Assembly: GCA_014871385.1 (NCBI GenBank)
Contig: CM026426.1
Location: forward strand, 95,400,238 to 95,464,237
Direction of reading: 5' to 3'
DNA: 64,000 nucleotides
Origin: Ceratodon purpureus
Taxonomy: Eukaryota > Streptophyta > Bryopsida > Pseudoditrichales > Ditrichaceae
Shown: positions 34,125 to 45,282 of the stretch, one piece after another
Layout: every line of letters starts with the position of its first letter
Position numbering within the stretch: position 1 is the first letter of the stretch
Translations under genes and position numbers: made by a program
Notes under the pieces: model-generated
Seen by the model: the letters and a program-made list of their open reading frames with translations, nothing else
Databases searched by the model: none
Told to the model about the DNA's origin: nothing

Positions 34125-36106
34125 CTATGTCGGGGTCCGAGTCTCAGTTCCGGCTGTCCCGACTGGGGAGCTCGCGTGAGTATCCGAGTCGGACCCGGAA
34201 ATCGTAATGGGTCCCTTCTCCTCCGGTTCGTTCCTCTTCCTCAAAACCATCCGAGCACCGGAACTGTCAGCGGGAGATTTCACCACGGGCGTCCCGGTTG
34301 GTGTACGAGTCACAGTCCCAGTCCGGGCTGTAGGTGAAGGGGTGAGTGCTCCCTCCTGAGTCACTCGGGTACGTCCGGTAGGTGAAATGGACCTCCTCCA
34401 TTCCGCTCCGGCTACCTCCCCTTGGTGAACCGGAATAATCACCGACGATTCTAGCGTTGGGGGAACAACCGGCTGCACGGACCGGGTTACCTCTTCCGTT
34501 ACCGTCTGCTCCTCGGATCGTCTCACAGTGACTGTAGTCCCTGTCACCTCTGCCTGTTCGGTGGGGATGGCGCAGCCTTGCTGAGCCGTACTGGCTCCGG
34601 GTGACGCCTCCTTGGCCTGAACTTCCCGGATCAGATCCGCGATCGTCCGGGCCGGTGCGAAGATGTTCGAGTCAACCGCCATTTGCTCCTCAAACTGGAG
34701 GTTGCGCTCCATTGGGGTCGTGAACCTCGCACCGCGAGATTCTCCTACCACGGTCCGAGAGGGAGATCCGGGAAGTTTGGTTCCGATGCTGGAACTTCCG
34801 ACTCCCGGATTGAGCAACTTCCGAATTTGCTTCAGGATCTCGTTCATTGAGTGCTCGCATTTGGAAAGGATCATGATAATCTTCTGCCTATTCTCCAATT
34901 CAGCCGGCTGCATCACATTCTCGTCGAACAACCTGGCCTTGTTGACTACATCACCCGGAACTCCTACCAACTTCCGGAGCTCACCCAAAGTCTCCTCCTG
35001 CTCAGCATGGAACTTATGGATCTCCTCCCTCTTCATCGCCAGTTCCGAGGTACGTTTCTTGAGCTGAAACTCCAACTGCTTTTTCTCGCTCCGAAGCTTC
35101 GGGAGTCCTTTAAAAGCTCCATTTCTCGGATCACCTCTTCTGGTAAACAGCCCCCTAGTGATGTGCAGACTCTCCGGAATAGCGTCTCAATCCGATCGTA
35201 AGGGGCCTGCGCCCAATGAGTTTCTTCCCTGAGTGTCCGGAACGGGTCAACCGGAAATCCTCGCTCGGAACTGACCTCCTTCCGTGCCGTATCATCTCGG
35301 GCCGTGGAGGGCTCCGCGTGCTGCAACGTAGCCCGTTCCGATCGCGACTTAGAGTGGGCTTTGGTAGCGCTGGGATTCGGAAGGATCACCGTATCATCTT
35401 CCCTTTCCGTGGACGCCGTATCGGAGGTGTCCCCGTGAGGTACGACATCAAACCCTACCGGAACCTCCTGGAAGGTGAGGAGATTCTTTGCAATCGTATA
35501 CTTCTCCTCCTCCTTATCCATCAGCAGGCTACTGGAATGGTATAGGTGGTAGAGAAAAGGGGCAATTGGGGTCGGCTTCTTCCCGATCGAGGGTACCAAC
35601 TTCTGCACGGTTTCCGCTATGACTGCAGCCCAATTCACCGGACGCTGCTCCGTGTACGCTCCGAAGATGGTGTTCCCAACCGTGATGGTGACCTGTTCCG
35701 GTTTCAACGGATACAGGATCGGAACAAGGAAGGCTAGGACCTGTCTCTGTCTCCTATCCTTGCAGGCGTCTATCACGTATCCGTTAATATTATGGATCTT
35801 CCTGTGGAACCTATCGTGCACATACTTATTCGTCCGGGTTGCCAAAAGGTGTCCGTTCTTTTTGAAGTCGAAAGTTTCTGCCCAATGTTCCGAACTCCAC
35901 AGAGTGGGCTTGCCCCGGATCGTATTGTCCCACCTATTATCCGGCCCCTCTAGGATTTCCGCCACCATCGCCTCATCCCTCAGCAACCAAGGTTGCGACA
36001 ACAAACACTCGCACCTCATCCGGGTGAGATCGTCAATCAACTCGTTCATCTCCGTCTCTCTCACCGGAGCGGCGGGGCTGAGGATCTTACACTGAACGTG
36101 CCACAT
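34125..36106 (-). pseudogene. Unrecognised protein family, long copy with frameshift
   Basis: From ATG 36106 a 357-codon frame ends at 35033, overlapping a second 316-codon frame to 34125. Near 35105 the sense shifts from EMELLK in the first frame to LPKLRSEKKQLEFQ in the second, so one gene of ~670 residues with a small indel is likely. Residues ~1-200 form a globular domain (TIRGKPTLWSSEHWAETF, YPLKPEQVTITVGNTIFG, VNWAAVIAETVQKLV, PFLYHLYH). Next come an acidic linker, a predicted coiled coil (residues ~330-400) and a long Thr/Pro/Ser-rich tail. The globular part is paralogous to the plus-strand gene at 36924-37870. It weakly resembles plant transposon-associated or gag-like domains, but I do not assign it. 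Two B3 domains lie immediately downstream on the same strand and may be its C-terminus. Confidence 0.6.
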
Positions 36107-36256
36107 AGCTACATCTCACTTCTCTCCCTTTGCGATCCGACAGCACGAAACCCGGCAATCCAACTGCCAGTGAATCGGAAGAGACAAAACACCTCACCGC
36201 TCTTTCACTCTCTACTCCCAGTCCGCAAAAAGGAACTCCAAACCCTAACACTCCCG

Positions 36257-36265
36257 CCTATATAC
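36257..36265 (-). promoter_or_regulatory. TATA box for the minus-strand 36106 gene
   Basis: GTATATAGG on the minus strand, about 150 bp upstream of the ATG at 36106. Placement suits a core promoter with a ~120-bp leader. Confidence 0.5.
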
Positions 36266-36714
36266 TCAGAGGGCCATACACGCTACGGCGGCGCGTAATT
36301 GCAGCCGCCACCGTATTGAGCTCAGCATTATCCGTGTGGAAAGTGATTTCCACGGTTGGCACGCCGGAATACTAATTCCAGTAGAAAAAAATTATAAAAT
36401 TATAAAATTTTGTGTTAGAAACACGGAAGTACTACGTAAATAAATGTAACAACCGGTCAAGACGATTGGCTGAAGAAATAAGAGAACCTGAAGGGCAGCC
36501 GGTTCAGATCCGGTCGTACAAAGTGGGATGAGATGGAGCATTGTCTATGCAACGGAACCCTGACTAAGTGGACGTAGTGTAACAGCCGGAGGGTATGATT
36601 CACGCGGGAAAGGTGGCTGCGACCATTAAAGCGCCGCCGGCCGCGACCGTCCAATGATGAAAGGCTACGACCGTCCGTCATGGTGAGCTACGAATGGGTT
36701 GAGGTGAGTGCCGG

Positions 36715-36722
36715 TATAAAAG
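36715..36722 (+). promoter_or_regulatory. TATA box for the plus-strand 36924 gene
   Basis: TATAAAAG followed by GAGGAAGAGC, 209 bp upstream of the ATG at 36924, a textbook TATA match in the divergent intergenic region. Confidence 0.55.
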
Positions 36723-36923
36723 GAGGAAGAGCAACCGTGCTCCTCCTTCCTTTTGTCGTTTTGTGGAGCGCTGAACCCTTGTGTTCATCGGCGTAGTTTG
36801 CATTTAGGGTTATGACGGTAGTAGAGAGACGGTGAGACGGAAGTGTTTCGATTAGTCGAGGGATTGTGGTGAGGATCGTGCGTGCAGGTGTTACCGGAGT
36901 GACAATGAGGAGGATTTAGCAGT

Positions 36924-37870
36924 ATGGTTAGGAAGGGGAAAGAGCCGGTCGAAGAGGGACAGCTGTTGAAGGTACAACGGGTCATGCCGTTGATGCCGGT
37001 AGATGACGAAGAGTGGGAGCTCCTTGGACTTCCTTAGAGATCATGGGCTGTGAGTTACTACTGGACAAGGCGTGGGGGTGGAAGCCGGCCCTTCTGGCAC
37101 AGGAGATCATCGTCAAGAACCCTGACAATCGAGGAACCATCCGTGGAGAGCCGGAACAGTGGACGGCACAAGACTGGAGGGATACGTACGGCTTCAACAA
37201 GGATGGGGAAGTTTCGGCTCCGGAGTCCCGGGACCACGTCTGGAACTACATCTAGACGTCCGAAGACAAGAAGGAGGGGTGGGACCTGGAGGACATCAAG
37301 GACTCGAGAGCCAGGAGGGTGATAGGGTTTATGAACCCAATTTTCCATCCGGAGAAGCCCAAACGGATCACCATCAAATGGGCGTCCATCTTTGTTGGAG
37401 CCATGGACGGTGAGATTTCCGTGGACTGGGGTCTTATGATTAAGACAATAGTCGACCGGCAGGTAGCCAACCTAGGGAAGACCAAGAAGCAGGCCACCTG
37501 CCTTCCGTCCTTCCTTATTCATCTTTACCGTCAGAAGGCGCTATTGACCCCTAAGGAGGTCTTGGAGTATGACGAACTGAAAAGCCTCCAACGGTACGCG
37601 GAACGGGAGGAGATGTCCGAGCACGAGGATGATGATGATTGTATGGAAGTCGCACCCACTCCGGTTAAGAAACCGCGTCCCAGCCCGGAGAAGGGACAGC
37701 CGTCCGGTTCGCCTCGGACTCCCACACCGACTAGGCGTAACCTGAACACGGAAGTCCTCAAACCCACTGGGCCACCGGTCCACACCGGAGACCCGTGCCA
37801 AGACCTATTAAACCTGTCGGAACAGATGGCGGCGTATGTCCAATACCTATTGTTATTTTGTAGACATTAG
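36924..37870 (+). pseudogene. Unrecognised protein family, short degenerate copy
   Basis: From an ATG at 36924 (MVRKGKEPVEEGQLL) the product can be followed through CELLLDKAWGWKPALLAQEI, TIRGEPEQWTAQDWRDTYGF, RVIGFMNPIFHPEKPKRITI, VDWGLMIKTIVDRQVANLG and LPSFLIHLYRQKALLTPKEV. These align position by position with the first ~200 residues of the minus-strand gene at 36106. A frameshift near 37035 and an in-frame TAG at 37253-37255 break it. After an acidic and Pro-rich linker (EHEDDDDCMEVAP, PRPSPEKGQPSGS) it ends at 37870, far shorter than its paralogue: it lacks the coiled coil and tail. The CACTA fragment on the other strand begins about there, so it may have been truncated by that insertion. 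Confidence 0.6.
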
Positions 37871-38051
37871 ACTCCGATACGGCGGACGCAAAGAAAATTG
37901 TTTTAATTTGTTGCGTTTGATGGGGTCTTGTTCCACCGGTGTCCTCTGCTCTCGCAACCAACGAAGTTGTTCTGCACCATTTGCTAGGGCGGTAAAACCA
38001 GACACGAGGATTGGAGCAACACATTTCTCCACCTCGCTAGAGTTCTATGTA

Positions 38052-39445
38052 TCATACCACAACCAAAAACCGACGAGCACATTCGCAGGAAGATGTTTTT
38101 GTGTAGAATCCTCGAGGGTTGCCTGTTTTTGCAACATCCCTGCTGTACACCCCATAAGTCCACAAATCCAGCAACTCTTCTATAAGAGCTTCAATGAGAA
38201 CATCGAAATACTCAGCCATGATAGACTTTGGACCGGGAATTAAGACGACAAGCATAATGAAGTAGTTCTTTGTAGTAAGTCACGGAGCGATGTTGTAGTT
38301 CATCAATAGAATAGGCCATATGGAATATGTCCCCCTCTTATCTGAGTTTGGATTGAACTTGTCTGTAACCAGTGCCATGCGAACATTTCTGAACTCCGCT
38401 CTGGAAGTTTCACAAATCCATTTCCATTGGGCCGAATCTGAGACATGCCTCATGATGCCATCCTCCTGACCAAGGGTCGCATGCCATGTCATGGCCGCCG
38501 CTTGCATGGTTTTGCGAAACATTCTGGAAACACTCTGGAGACCTTGTATGGCACCTGCAGTCTCCCCACTTGTCTCTTCCGCGGGGCTCTACAATCCGAA
38601 CAGACCCTTGCGTTTTTCAAAGCCCCCTTGAAAAGCTTGCACTTATAAGGGCATACCTCGTACGTCTTGTAAGTGTGGTCTAAACAAAGAAGATACTCAG
38701 AAGCTTCGCGGTAAGACTTCGGCAAGGAATTGGGCTGCAAGAGAATCATAGTGCTTAGCACTCGGAAAAGCTCGTCCATGTAGGAAAAGCCGATCAGTTT
38801 CCCCCTCTGAGAAGTACATAAGTGGTTCCATGCTAGAGTGATTAGAGCCTACATAAAGTGGGGTGGCTGCGGCCTCCTCCAGTGCGGTGACTGCAGCATC
38901 TGGCTCATCATCTGAGTCCCCTAGTCCATGTCCTCGTTGTTGTCTGTTAAATTGTCGGAGTCCACAGCATGTGGTAAATCTTGGTGGTTTTGCCTTTCTC
39001 GCATTACCTCCTTGTCCTGAAGCTCTTGCATGTTGCCGCCTTTGCTCACTAGGGTTGCTGGGAGGGGCGGAGACTCTTCCCGACTTGGAGTTGAATGGGC
39101 ATCACCAACTATAGGAGGAGTTGGATCTAGAACACGGTCAAAGTCCAAATCCTCGGATTCAGGTGGATTGTTTCAGAATCCCGGGCTTGATGGTGCACTA
39201 ACTTTTACGGGTGGATTGGGCGGATTTTCAGGTGGCACTGGGTTGTCCTCTGCTACAACCTCTCGTATCCGATCTACAATGTTGTATGCCTCAAAAACCA
39301 TCTCATTCATTTCCATCCTTGGATCAAGGTCTCTTTGTCTGAGAGAATTTGAAGTTGCCCTTGCCTGCGCTCCGTAATACCATGATATATGCCCCTCCCA
39401 TTTGTTGTCCAACTCATCCACGGGAAAGCCCTGCCGCAAAATCAC
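38052..39445 (-). pseudogene. CACTA (tnp2-type) transposase, N-terminal and catalytic part
   Basis: Minus-strand frames from 39445 give an N-terminal region (GHISWYYGAQARATSN, then an acidic/Pro-rich linker). TPLYVGSNHSSMEPLMYFSE and LFRVLSTMILLQPNSLPKSY follow, then the Cys-rich tnp2 hallmark YEVCPYKCKLFKG / CSDCRAPRK. The Transposase_21 (PF02992) core continues as AAAMTWHATLGQEDGIMRHV, FRNVRMALVTDKFNP, YSIWPILLMNYNIAP, stop, then FIMLVVLIPGPKS and EELLDLWTYGVYSRD. In-frame TGAs at 39173-39175 and 38280-38282 and a frameshift near 38515 break it; the 38280 stop replaces the conserved Trp after NYN[IL].P. This is the complementary half to the two C-terminal CACTA fragments in the window but is not contiguous with either. 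Confidence 0.85.
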
Positions 39446-40307
39446 ATAAGATTAGACTGAAATCATGTGAATTTGACATGCTGGTTGTCTTTAGAGAACA
39501 ATTAGAAGAAGGCTAGAACAAGGGTAGCAAGTAGGATTACAGAAGAGCCGACGCTAGAAAAACCAAATAGGGAAACTACAGAGACGACATTGCAACGCAA
39601 TTTCACAGACTAACTGACGCATGCTTAGATGCTGAAAGGAGTGACTCCAAACCTGCTACTTATAATCAAGGACTCCAAAACCTCCTCCAAGTTTAGACGC
39701 AACGTCTGCGTCTATACTCTTAGAGGAATACTTCAGGACTGGAATCGTCAACGCCAACGAAGGTGAAAGGCGTACACTAGAGGAGGTCGTTGATTACGAG
39801 CACTGTTGGTGGGAGCAGGAGAGTATGCCGTCCATCGAGTCGACTCCAGCTGCGGGCGTCGTTCCATATTTGGTAGTGGCATTGAATGCCGTACTCACAT
39901 ATTGACAAAAGAGGACTTTGGCGTTTGTGCATGCAATTCGCTTAAGAGAAGAGATGTTATGCTCTTAGCCTCCTTGTGTGGTGGAGACGTCGTGTGTGGC
40001 AGGGTTTTATTTGGCGGCAAACATACGTGATAAAAGAGAAAAGAATTGGTGGACCAATCCCCGTACGACGTTCTTGATGTGTGTCTCCTCAGAGGAGAGG
40101 CATTACCACGCACCTTACCCCCACTACTTAGTAATGTCTTAATAGTGTATTGCGGCTAGGCACGTACTCTAATTTCCAGAATTAGCGATCCTCTAGAATT
40201 TATGGGATGGCGCTGCCGTCGAGTCAAAGTGATTTGGTTTGTTTTACTCGCGAATTGGGTTTTGCTTTGTGCAAATTTATTTAGGGTTTGCAATCTCATA
40301 GTACATC
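39446..40307. other. Intergenic
   Basis: No gene supported. A 75-codon plus-strand frame at 39806-40030 shows no recognisable feature. The last ~150 bp (GTTTTGCTTTGTGCAAATTT, then AGGGTTTGC) look like the leader of the gene at 40308. Confidence 0.45.
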
Positions 40308-43300
40308 ATGGAAGCCAGTAACGCTTTCAAGTTGGAAGTGCAATTTCCGACTGAAGCGGCAGTAGCGGTTCCATATTGCTCTCCATCGACTTACTTCAGT
40401 ATCACACTCTGCTCTCAGGTTAGTGTCACATTCACTGGAAACTCGAATTTGGGGGTTTTATGTATTTTAGGTGCATATACAGATACATTCATGTTGGTTT
40501 GTCCTCAGAGGAGCATAGAAGATATGGCCAATTTGATGGATAACAAAGTAGCCGTAGGCTCTCCTGGGTCAGATGTCGAAACTCCTTCGGTCTATGTAAT
40601 GATGAGTTTTGTGGATCACCTTGTAAGTGGCCACTTCAGATGGAAGCCGCGACAAAGGTCACTAACTTCCAAATTTGTTGCAAACTGCGGTGCGTTTGCA
40701 AAGGGTGGAAGCGGTTTGTAGAAGACAGAGTTTAGTGGCGAGTTGGCTTCAGGATGTGGTGCAAAGGAATGCACACGATTCCTCTAGGCAAAGTGGAGGA
40801 CCTTTACGCGATGTCAGAGAGTGAGGAAGTTTTTGAATTGGACAAGGAATGGATCCATTTGTATTGTGCTGCAGCTAGGTGGAGGCTGGGTTCATGTGGC
40901 TGAATTATTTAATTCGGTTTTATGCTTTTTGATCAGCTTCTATGCTTTCGGAGATTTCGGACAAGCTTCGACCTTGTTCAAGGAGATGGTTCGTCAGGTT
41001 AGAATTGTCATCGACATGAATGTCGAAGGTGAGCCACTTTCCATAAGCGAGTACATCGGAGATTGCAGGATCAAGATATGGGATCATGCATTTGAAGCCC
41101 ACTTCCGAGGCCCGGAATGTTTCAAGAAGACCGATGACTTCCAAAAGTACAAGGGCTCTGACCTTGTCGTGAAACGAGTGATATTCAGATACGCTTTCCA
41201 TTCTCCTTATGCAACCTCTCTATCCTTTGAATATTGAATGACTCTATTGAGGATGCCTAACACTTGTTGCATATTTCTGGTAATTCAAGTACGAGCTACT
41301 ACCAAAGAAGGCTATCTCTAAGGAGAATTTTACCAATTTTATCAACACTTGGATTGATAGATCCGACCCCGCTTGCATGTTCTCTGTTGCCCACCAGAAG
41401 ACTTGGACTACCTCCCATATTACTTCAGGAGCATGGTACTTGGATTGTGGCATTAACTATACTCCTGCCTTCGAAATTGAATTGAGGAAATCCATGAATG
41501 CACTTGAAGAGTTGGGTGAGGAGATGGAGAATTTTAAGGCAATTAAGGACAAGACTGAGCGGGCGAAGGCACTGAAACGTCGTATTGACTCACACCAAAA
41601 GAAGGCTCAAAAGGTCAAGGACGTTGAGGTGAGAGCAGCACAAAAGGAGCTAGAGCGGCAGCTGAAGGCCGCGGAGAAGGTCTCCCGAAAAAGAGGCCGC
41701 AAAGAAGGTCTCCCGAAAAAGAGAAGAAAAAGGCAACTACTCTAGGGTCTGATCAAGGTAAGGCCGACGCATCTAAGACCCAAACCGTGGAATTAGGATC
41801 ACAAGGTCGCTCCGCTCCCACGAGGGGTACTAAAAAGGGTGCCACCTTCAACGCGCTTACGCAAGCGGCGGCAGTGGTTCTCATAGAGGAGTTCAACAAC
41901 TCCACTACTAAGTTCATTTTGACTCCTCTGTCAATGACATCCTTGGTGGGCAATCACCAAAGCCCACATCGGATTACTACAGCGTGACGGACTTCTTCAA
42001 GAAGGTTTTTTACCCTCAAGTACTTAAAAATATGTTTGGGAGAGCTGTGGCTTGGAGTGATGCTGTGACAATGGTTTACTTTTTCTTATTTCTGAATGAA
42101 TTCCTGGCGAGTAAGGGCTAGGTAAAGGCTTTGTACTTGGTGGATTTTGGACTGAATTTGCACCAAAAGTGGTAGACAATTTTGGCCTCTCAGGGCGTAG
42201 GCTTCAGAATGGGCTCTCAGGTTTGATCTATTCCATCCAATTTTGGTATGTTTGGGAGGGCTGCGGCTGGGAGTAATGCTATGAGAGTGGATTATTTTTT
42301 CCTCTTTTTGCATGCATTTTAGTCGATTATGGGCTATGTATTCAGGTTGGGGTGGAGGCCCAGGCTTACGCTGCAATCTCATGATAAAACTCACAACCAT
42401 GGCCATGGGCCTTTCCATTCAATGTGCATGATATAATCTATTATGCATAGAGCATAACGTGGCCATGCGTCCTCGGGTTCTTCTTTGTTTTGAAATTGGT
42501 TGTTTTGCTGTCTTCTTGAATTTAGCATCTCCGCATCAAAGATATGGTTTATTACTGATATCCTTGCTTCTTTACAGCACTGTAGAGGATGAATGCGTCT
42601 CTTCAGGGGTTCTTCTAAGCCTCATGCGTGCATAGATTTGATGCAGGTGGACATGCCTGAGGGACTACCGGTCCCATGCATTTCAAATCCGATTCGTTCC
42701 GTTCCTACGTGGAACCAGGACTCAAAGATATGGTTGGGTCTAAATTTTAAGTTCCCTAATCAGCACCTCTAGGACAACAACGCGATCATCATTATTCACC
42801 CTCTTTGTACGTCCACAGAAGCCAATATCTTTGGGTATTTCAAGTCATGGAATTATGATATGAGGAAGGAGTGGTGGAGGATGAACCGCCAACATCTCTC
42901 TTCGAGACTTAATCCGGAGATTACTGTAAGTTTGATCCCCGTTTTTATTCATATGGAAATGCTAGCCAGACTTCTTCCATTTGATAGGAACTATTTATAC
43001 CAAACTGTGCTTTATCATAGCCATTACAATGTCTTACAATATCATATTTTTAAATTTCGCACCCAGACTCAAGAGTGAGTACGTGGCCTTTTCTCCCAAC
43101 AAGAATATCCATGTGGTTTTTGATGTTCAAAGGATGAGTACGTGGCCTTCCTCCCAATGAGAATATCTATATGATTTTTCATGTTAATTCCTCTTGACAT
43201 TATTCTGTTGGGCACAGATTCAAAGATTCAGGATATTGTTGGCTATGCGCAAGCTCAAGGTCGAACAAATTTCGAAGTTCACTTTCAATAAAATTGCAGC

Positions 43301-43494
43301 TCTAGAGCGGGCTGAAATGGACGTTGGCGGTGATGATCTCCTTCAGAACATTGTTCCAGCAGAGAATTTGCACATGAATGGGAATGCACCATGGCGCGGC
43401 CCTCGGAAGAAATCTGAACTCTTCATGCAGATGCTCATCTTGGCAATTACCACGCAGCCTGGTGATATAGTTATGGATTGTACTGCATCCACAG
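40308..43494 (+). pseudogene. Methylase-like gene (PF01555-like), 5' exons
   Basis: Exons followed by eye: 40308-40418 (MEASNAFKLEVQF), ~40509-40900 (frame with TNFQICCKLRCVCKGWKRFV and VEDLYAMSESEEVFELDKEW, F-box-like at its start), ~40905-41237, ~41285-41745 (AISKENFTNFINTWIDRSDP, YLDCGINYTPAFEIELRKSM, then a basic coiled coil), ~41820-42113 (TQAAAVVLIEEFNN, SDYYSVTDFFKKVFYPQ), 42578-42925 (CIDLMQVDMPEGLPVPCIS, FKSWNYDMRKEWWRMNR), 43218-43494. The last exon carries NAPWRGPRKKSELFMQMLIL and PGDIVMDCTAST, the target/motif I arrangement of PF01555 (N-4/N-6 DNA methylase) C-termini. It ends in phase 1. The 3' exons lie at 51016-51640. Defects: frameshifts near 40640 and 41925, TGA 42590-42592, TAG 42770-42772. 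DNA methyltransferase activity is inference; a catalytic DPPY-type motif was not found in this copy. Confidence 0.6.
42092..42440. repeat. Dispersed repeat overlapping a methylase-gene exon, copy A
   Basis: From TGAATTCCTGGCGAGTAAGG to CCATTCAATGTGCATGATA this sequence is matched by 57822-58170. Its second part (TATGTTTGGGAGGGCTGCGG to CATGCATTTTAG) is itself a diverged duplicate of the exon sequence at ~42030-42100 (TATGTTTGGGAGAGCTGTGG). So an exon of this gene was tandemly duplicated into the adjoining intron. Confidence 0.7.
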
Positions 43495-44465
43495 GTTTGC
43501 TCTTCCGATATACTTATACATTACCAGTACTAGTCCACCATGTGATCCCGGTTTAGATTGTTATGTACTAAGTTGATCTCAAAAATCGTAGGCTCCATTC
43601 TTGCTTATTGACCGCACCTCTAGACTATGAAAATCATGGTCCCTTGGTTTCATTTTTAATTTTACAGAGCTCATGTGTCAGTCTAGCAGAGTTCTTTGTT
43701 CTTGGTCGTACTTGGGCTCGCGGGATGCAGTCCTTATAAAATTTAAGGATATAGGTGCGAACACAGGGTAATAAAGGGGGGGGGGGGGTATTACTTTGCA
43801 TTTTTCTTTTTTCTTGCACCCTATCATTATTTAATTTTCTAATCTGGTTTATTAAAGGGGGGTCATACGTTAATTATAATTTGCTCTTGCTATGAATATT
43901 TTGTATGTTTTATTACTACTAAAACTTTGAACCAATTCAGGAAGGACAAAAACAAAATACATTCAACACACATACAAAGCAATCTGCAAACAGGCTCAAC
44001 TTAAAGCAAAAAACAGTAACTAAACATACATTCCACTGAAGGAAACACAGTTTATAGGCATGCAGAAGTGCAGATACATACGGAACAAGTAAAAGTTGGA
44101 TGAATCAAGTACAACATAACACGATCAACTGCAGAATTGAACAAAATGAAATGTGTTCAAAAACACAGTCAGCAGAGGATCGGCATGAGAAACCGTAGCC
44201 TAAAGTCTGCCTCTGGAGCAAACAAGGCACAAACAGTTTTCAAATTGTAGTCTAGCATACTTCATCCTTACATGGAATCAAAAACGTTTGGTTTGAAACC
44301 AGTCTAAACAAAAATCTATACATCTACTAGGGGGAAACCAAAAATCTGAACTACTGGGCAACAAAAATATGTACATGTACTCCTATCAAAAGATGTAGCG
44401 AAACATCCAGAGTGAAGCAATGTCAATGTTGTGCTGTTCGGCGAGTCGGTGTTGCCATACACTCA
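43495..44465. other. Start of the 7.5-kb methylase-gene intron
   Basis: No plus-strand coding. G-runs preceded by AATAAA/ATTAAA occur at 43775-43788 and 43851-43862. A GGCTCCATTCTTGCTTAT word at 43591 after a TCGTAG resembles a decayed duplicate of the next exon (GSILA). 43900-44400 is probably the 3' UTR of the nested minus-strand gene. Confidence 0.4.
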
Positions 44466-45167
44466 TCAGCACCTGTGCAAGCAACGGAGAGTAAGGGCAT
44501 TAGAGAAGACCAAGAGACCAAGAAACATCGGCAGGATAAAATGAAAAACCCAACAGGAAACAGGTTTAGGGGAAAAGGAGTACCAATAGACGACGCGAGC
44601 ACGCTGTGCAGGAGTCACCCAGACTGTGTCGAGGAGGTCGTTGCCATCGCTAGGAACAACCTCGATTGGCCTCGCCCATCCGCCGCGCAGGTGACCCAAC
44701 AAGCAGCACAGATCAGAGTTGGAGAGGTCCCCAAGTGCTATTGTCCTCAATCGAATCGGCAACTTCTTCTCCAGCTTCCACAATTTCGACAACACCGCCA
44801 CCGCGCAGTCAAACTCCTCCACCGCTTTCAGACCTCGCCGACGAAGCCAGTTGGAGCCAGGTACATTTTGATGATGCAGAGAGGATGCGGCTCGTACTGC
44901 TGCGTATTCCACGCGGATCTTCATTGCCTTGTTCCAGTCCTTGGAGAGACTCGCAAGGCGCGGGAGAAGAGGAAGGACCTCTTGACAATCACGCGCCTCC
45001 AACCAAACGTGAGCCCAAGGATCTGCATTAGAAGCATAATCACACACAAAATCAACCAGAGTGTCGCACGCCACCATCTCAAAACAGTCCCGCTTGTTTC
45101 GGGCACATTCCAGCACCCACAACAAATCCGACATCGCGACAGAAGGAGAAGGACACGGGAAACTCAT
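44466..45167 (-). CDS. Small nested gene of unknown function, antisense within an intron
   Basis: ATG 45167 (MSFPCPSPSVAMSDLLWVLE) opens a frame to TGA 44466. A 111-bp intron, 44583-44473 (donor TTG|GTACTC, acceptor TGCACAG), would give 196 residues ending VVYWC; because it is divisible by three and lacks stops, retention gives 233 residues with a hydrophobic C-terminus. The product is helical, Trp/Leu/Cys-rich and acidic: CDTLVDFVCDYASNADPWAH, VLPLLPRLASLSKDWNKAM, WLRRRGLKAVEEFDCAV. It loosely recalls F-box/LRR- or ankyrin-type helical repeats, but I do not assign a family. A TATA box lies 109 bp upstream. The frame is undamaged, unlike its surroundings, which favours a live gene. It lies antisense inside the long intron of the methylase-like gene. 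Confidence 0.6.
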   Translation of the reverse strand: MSFPCPSPSVAMSDLLWVLECARNKRDCFEMVACDTLVDFVCDYASNADPWAHVWLEARDCQEVLPLLPRLASLSKDWNKAMKIRVEYAAVRAASSLHHQNVPGSNWLRRRGLKAVEEFDCAVAVLSKLWKLEKKLPIRLRTIALGDLSNSDLCCLLGHLRGGWARPIEVVPSDGNDLLDTVWVTPAQRARVVYWYSFSPKPVSCWVFHFILPMFLGLLVFSNALTLRCLHRC

Positions 45168-45275
45168 AGAGCGACAAACGGGAATGCAGAGAAATAGAAC
45201 GAACTAAGTTGATATGCTTGAGAGAAACCCTGGGAATCGAGCAACAATGCAGGAAGAAGAACTTGCTGCGGAGAA

Positions 45276-45282
45276 TTAAATA
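45276..45282 (-). promoter_or_regulatory. TATA box of nested gene
   Basis: TATTTAA on the minus strand, preceded by GCGGG and followed ~110 bp on by the ATG at 45167. Confidence 0.45.
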
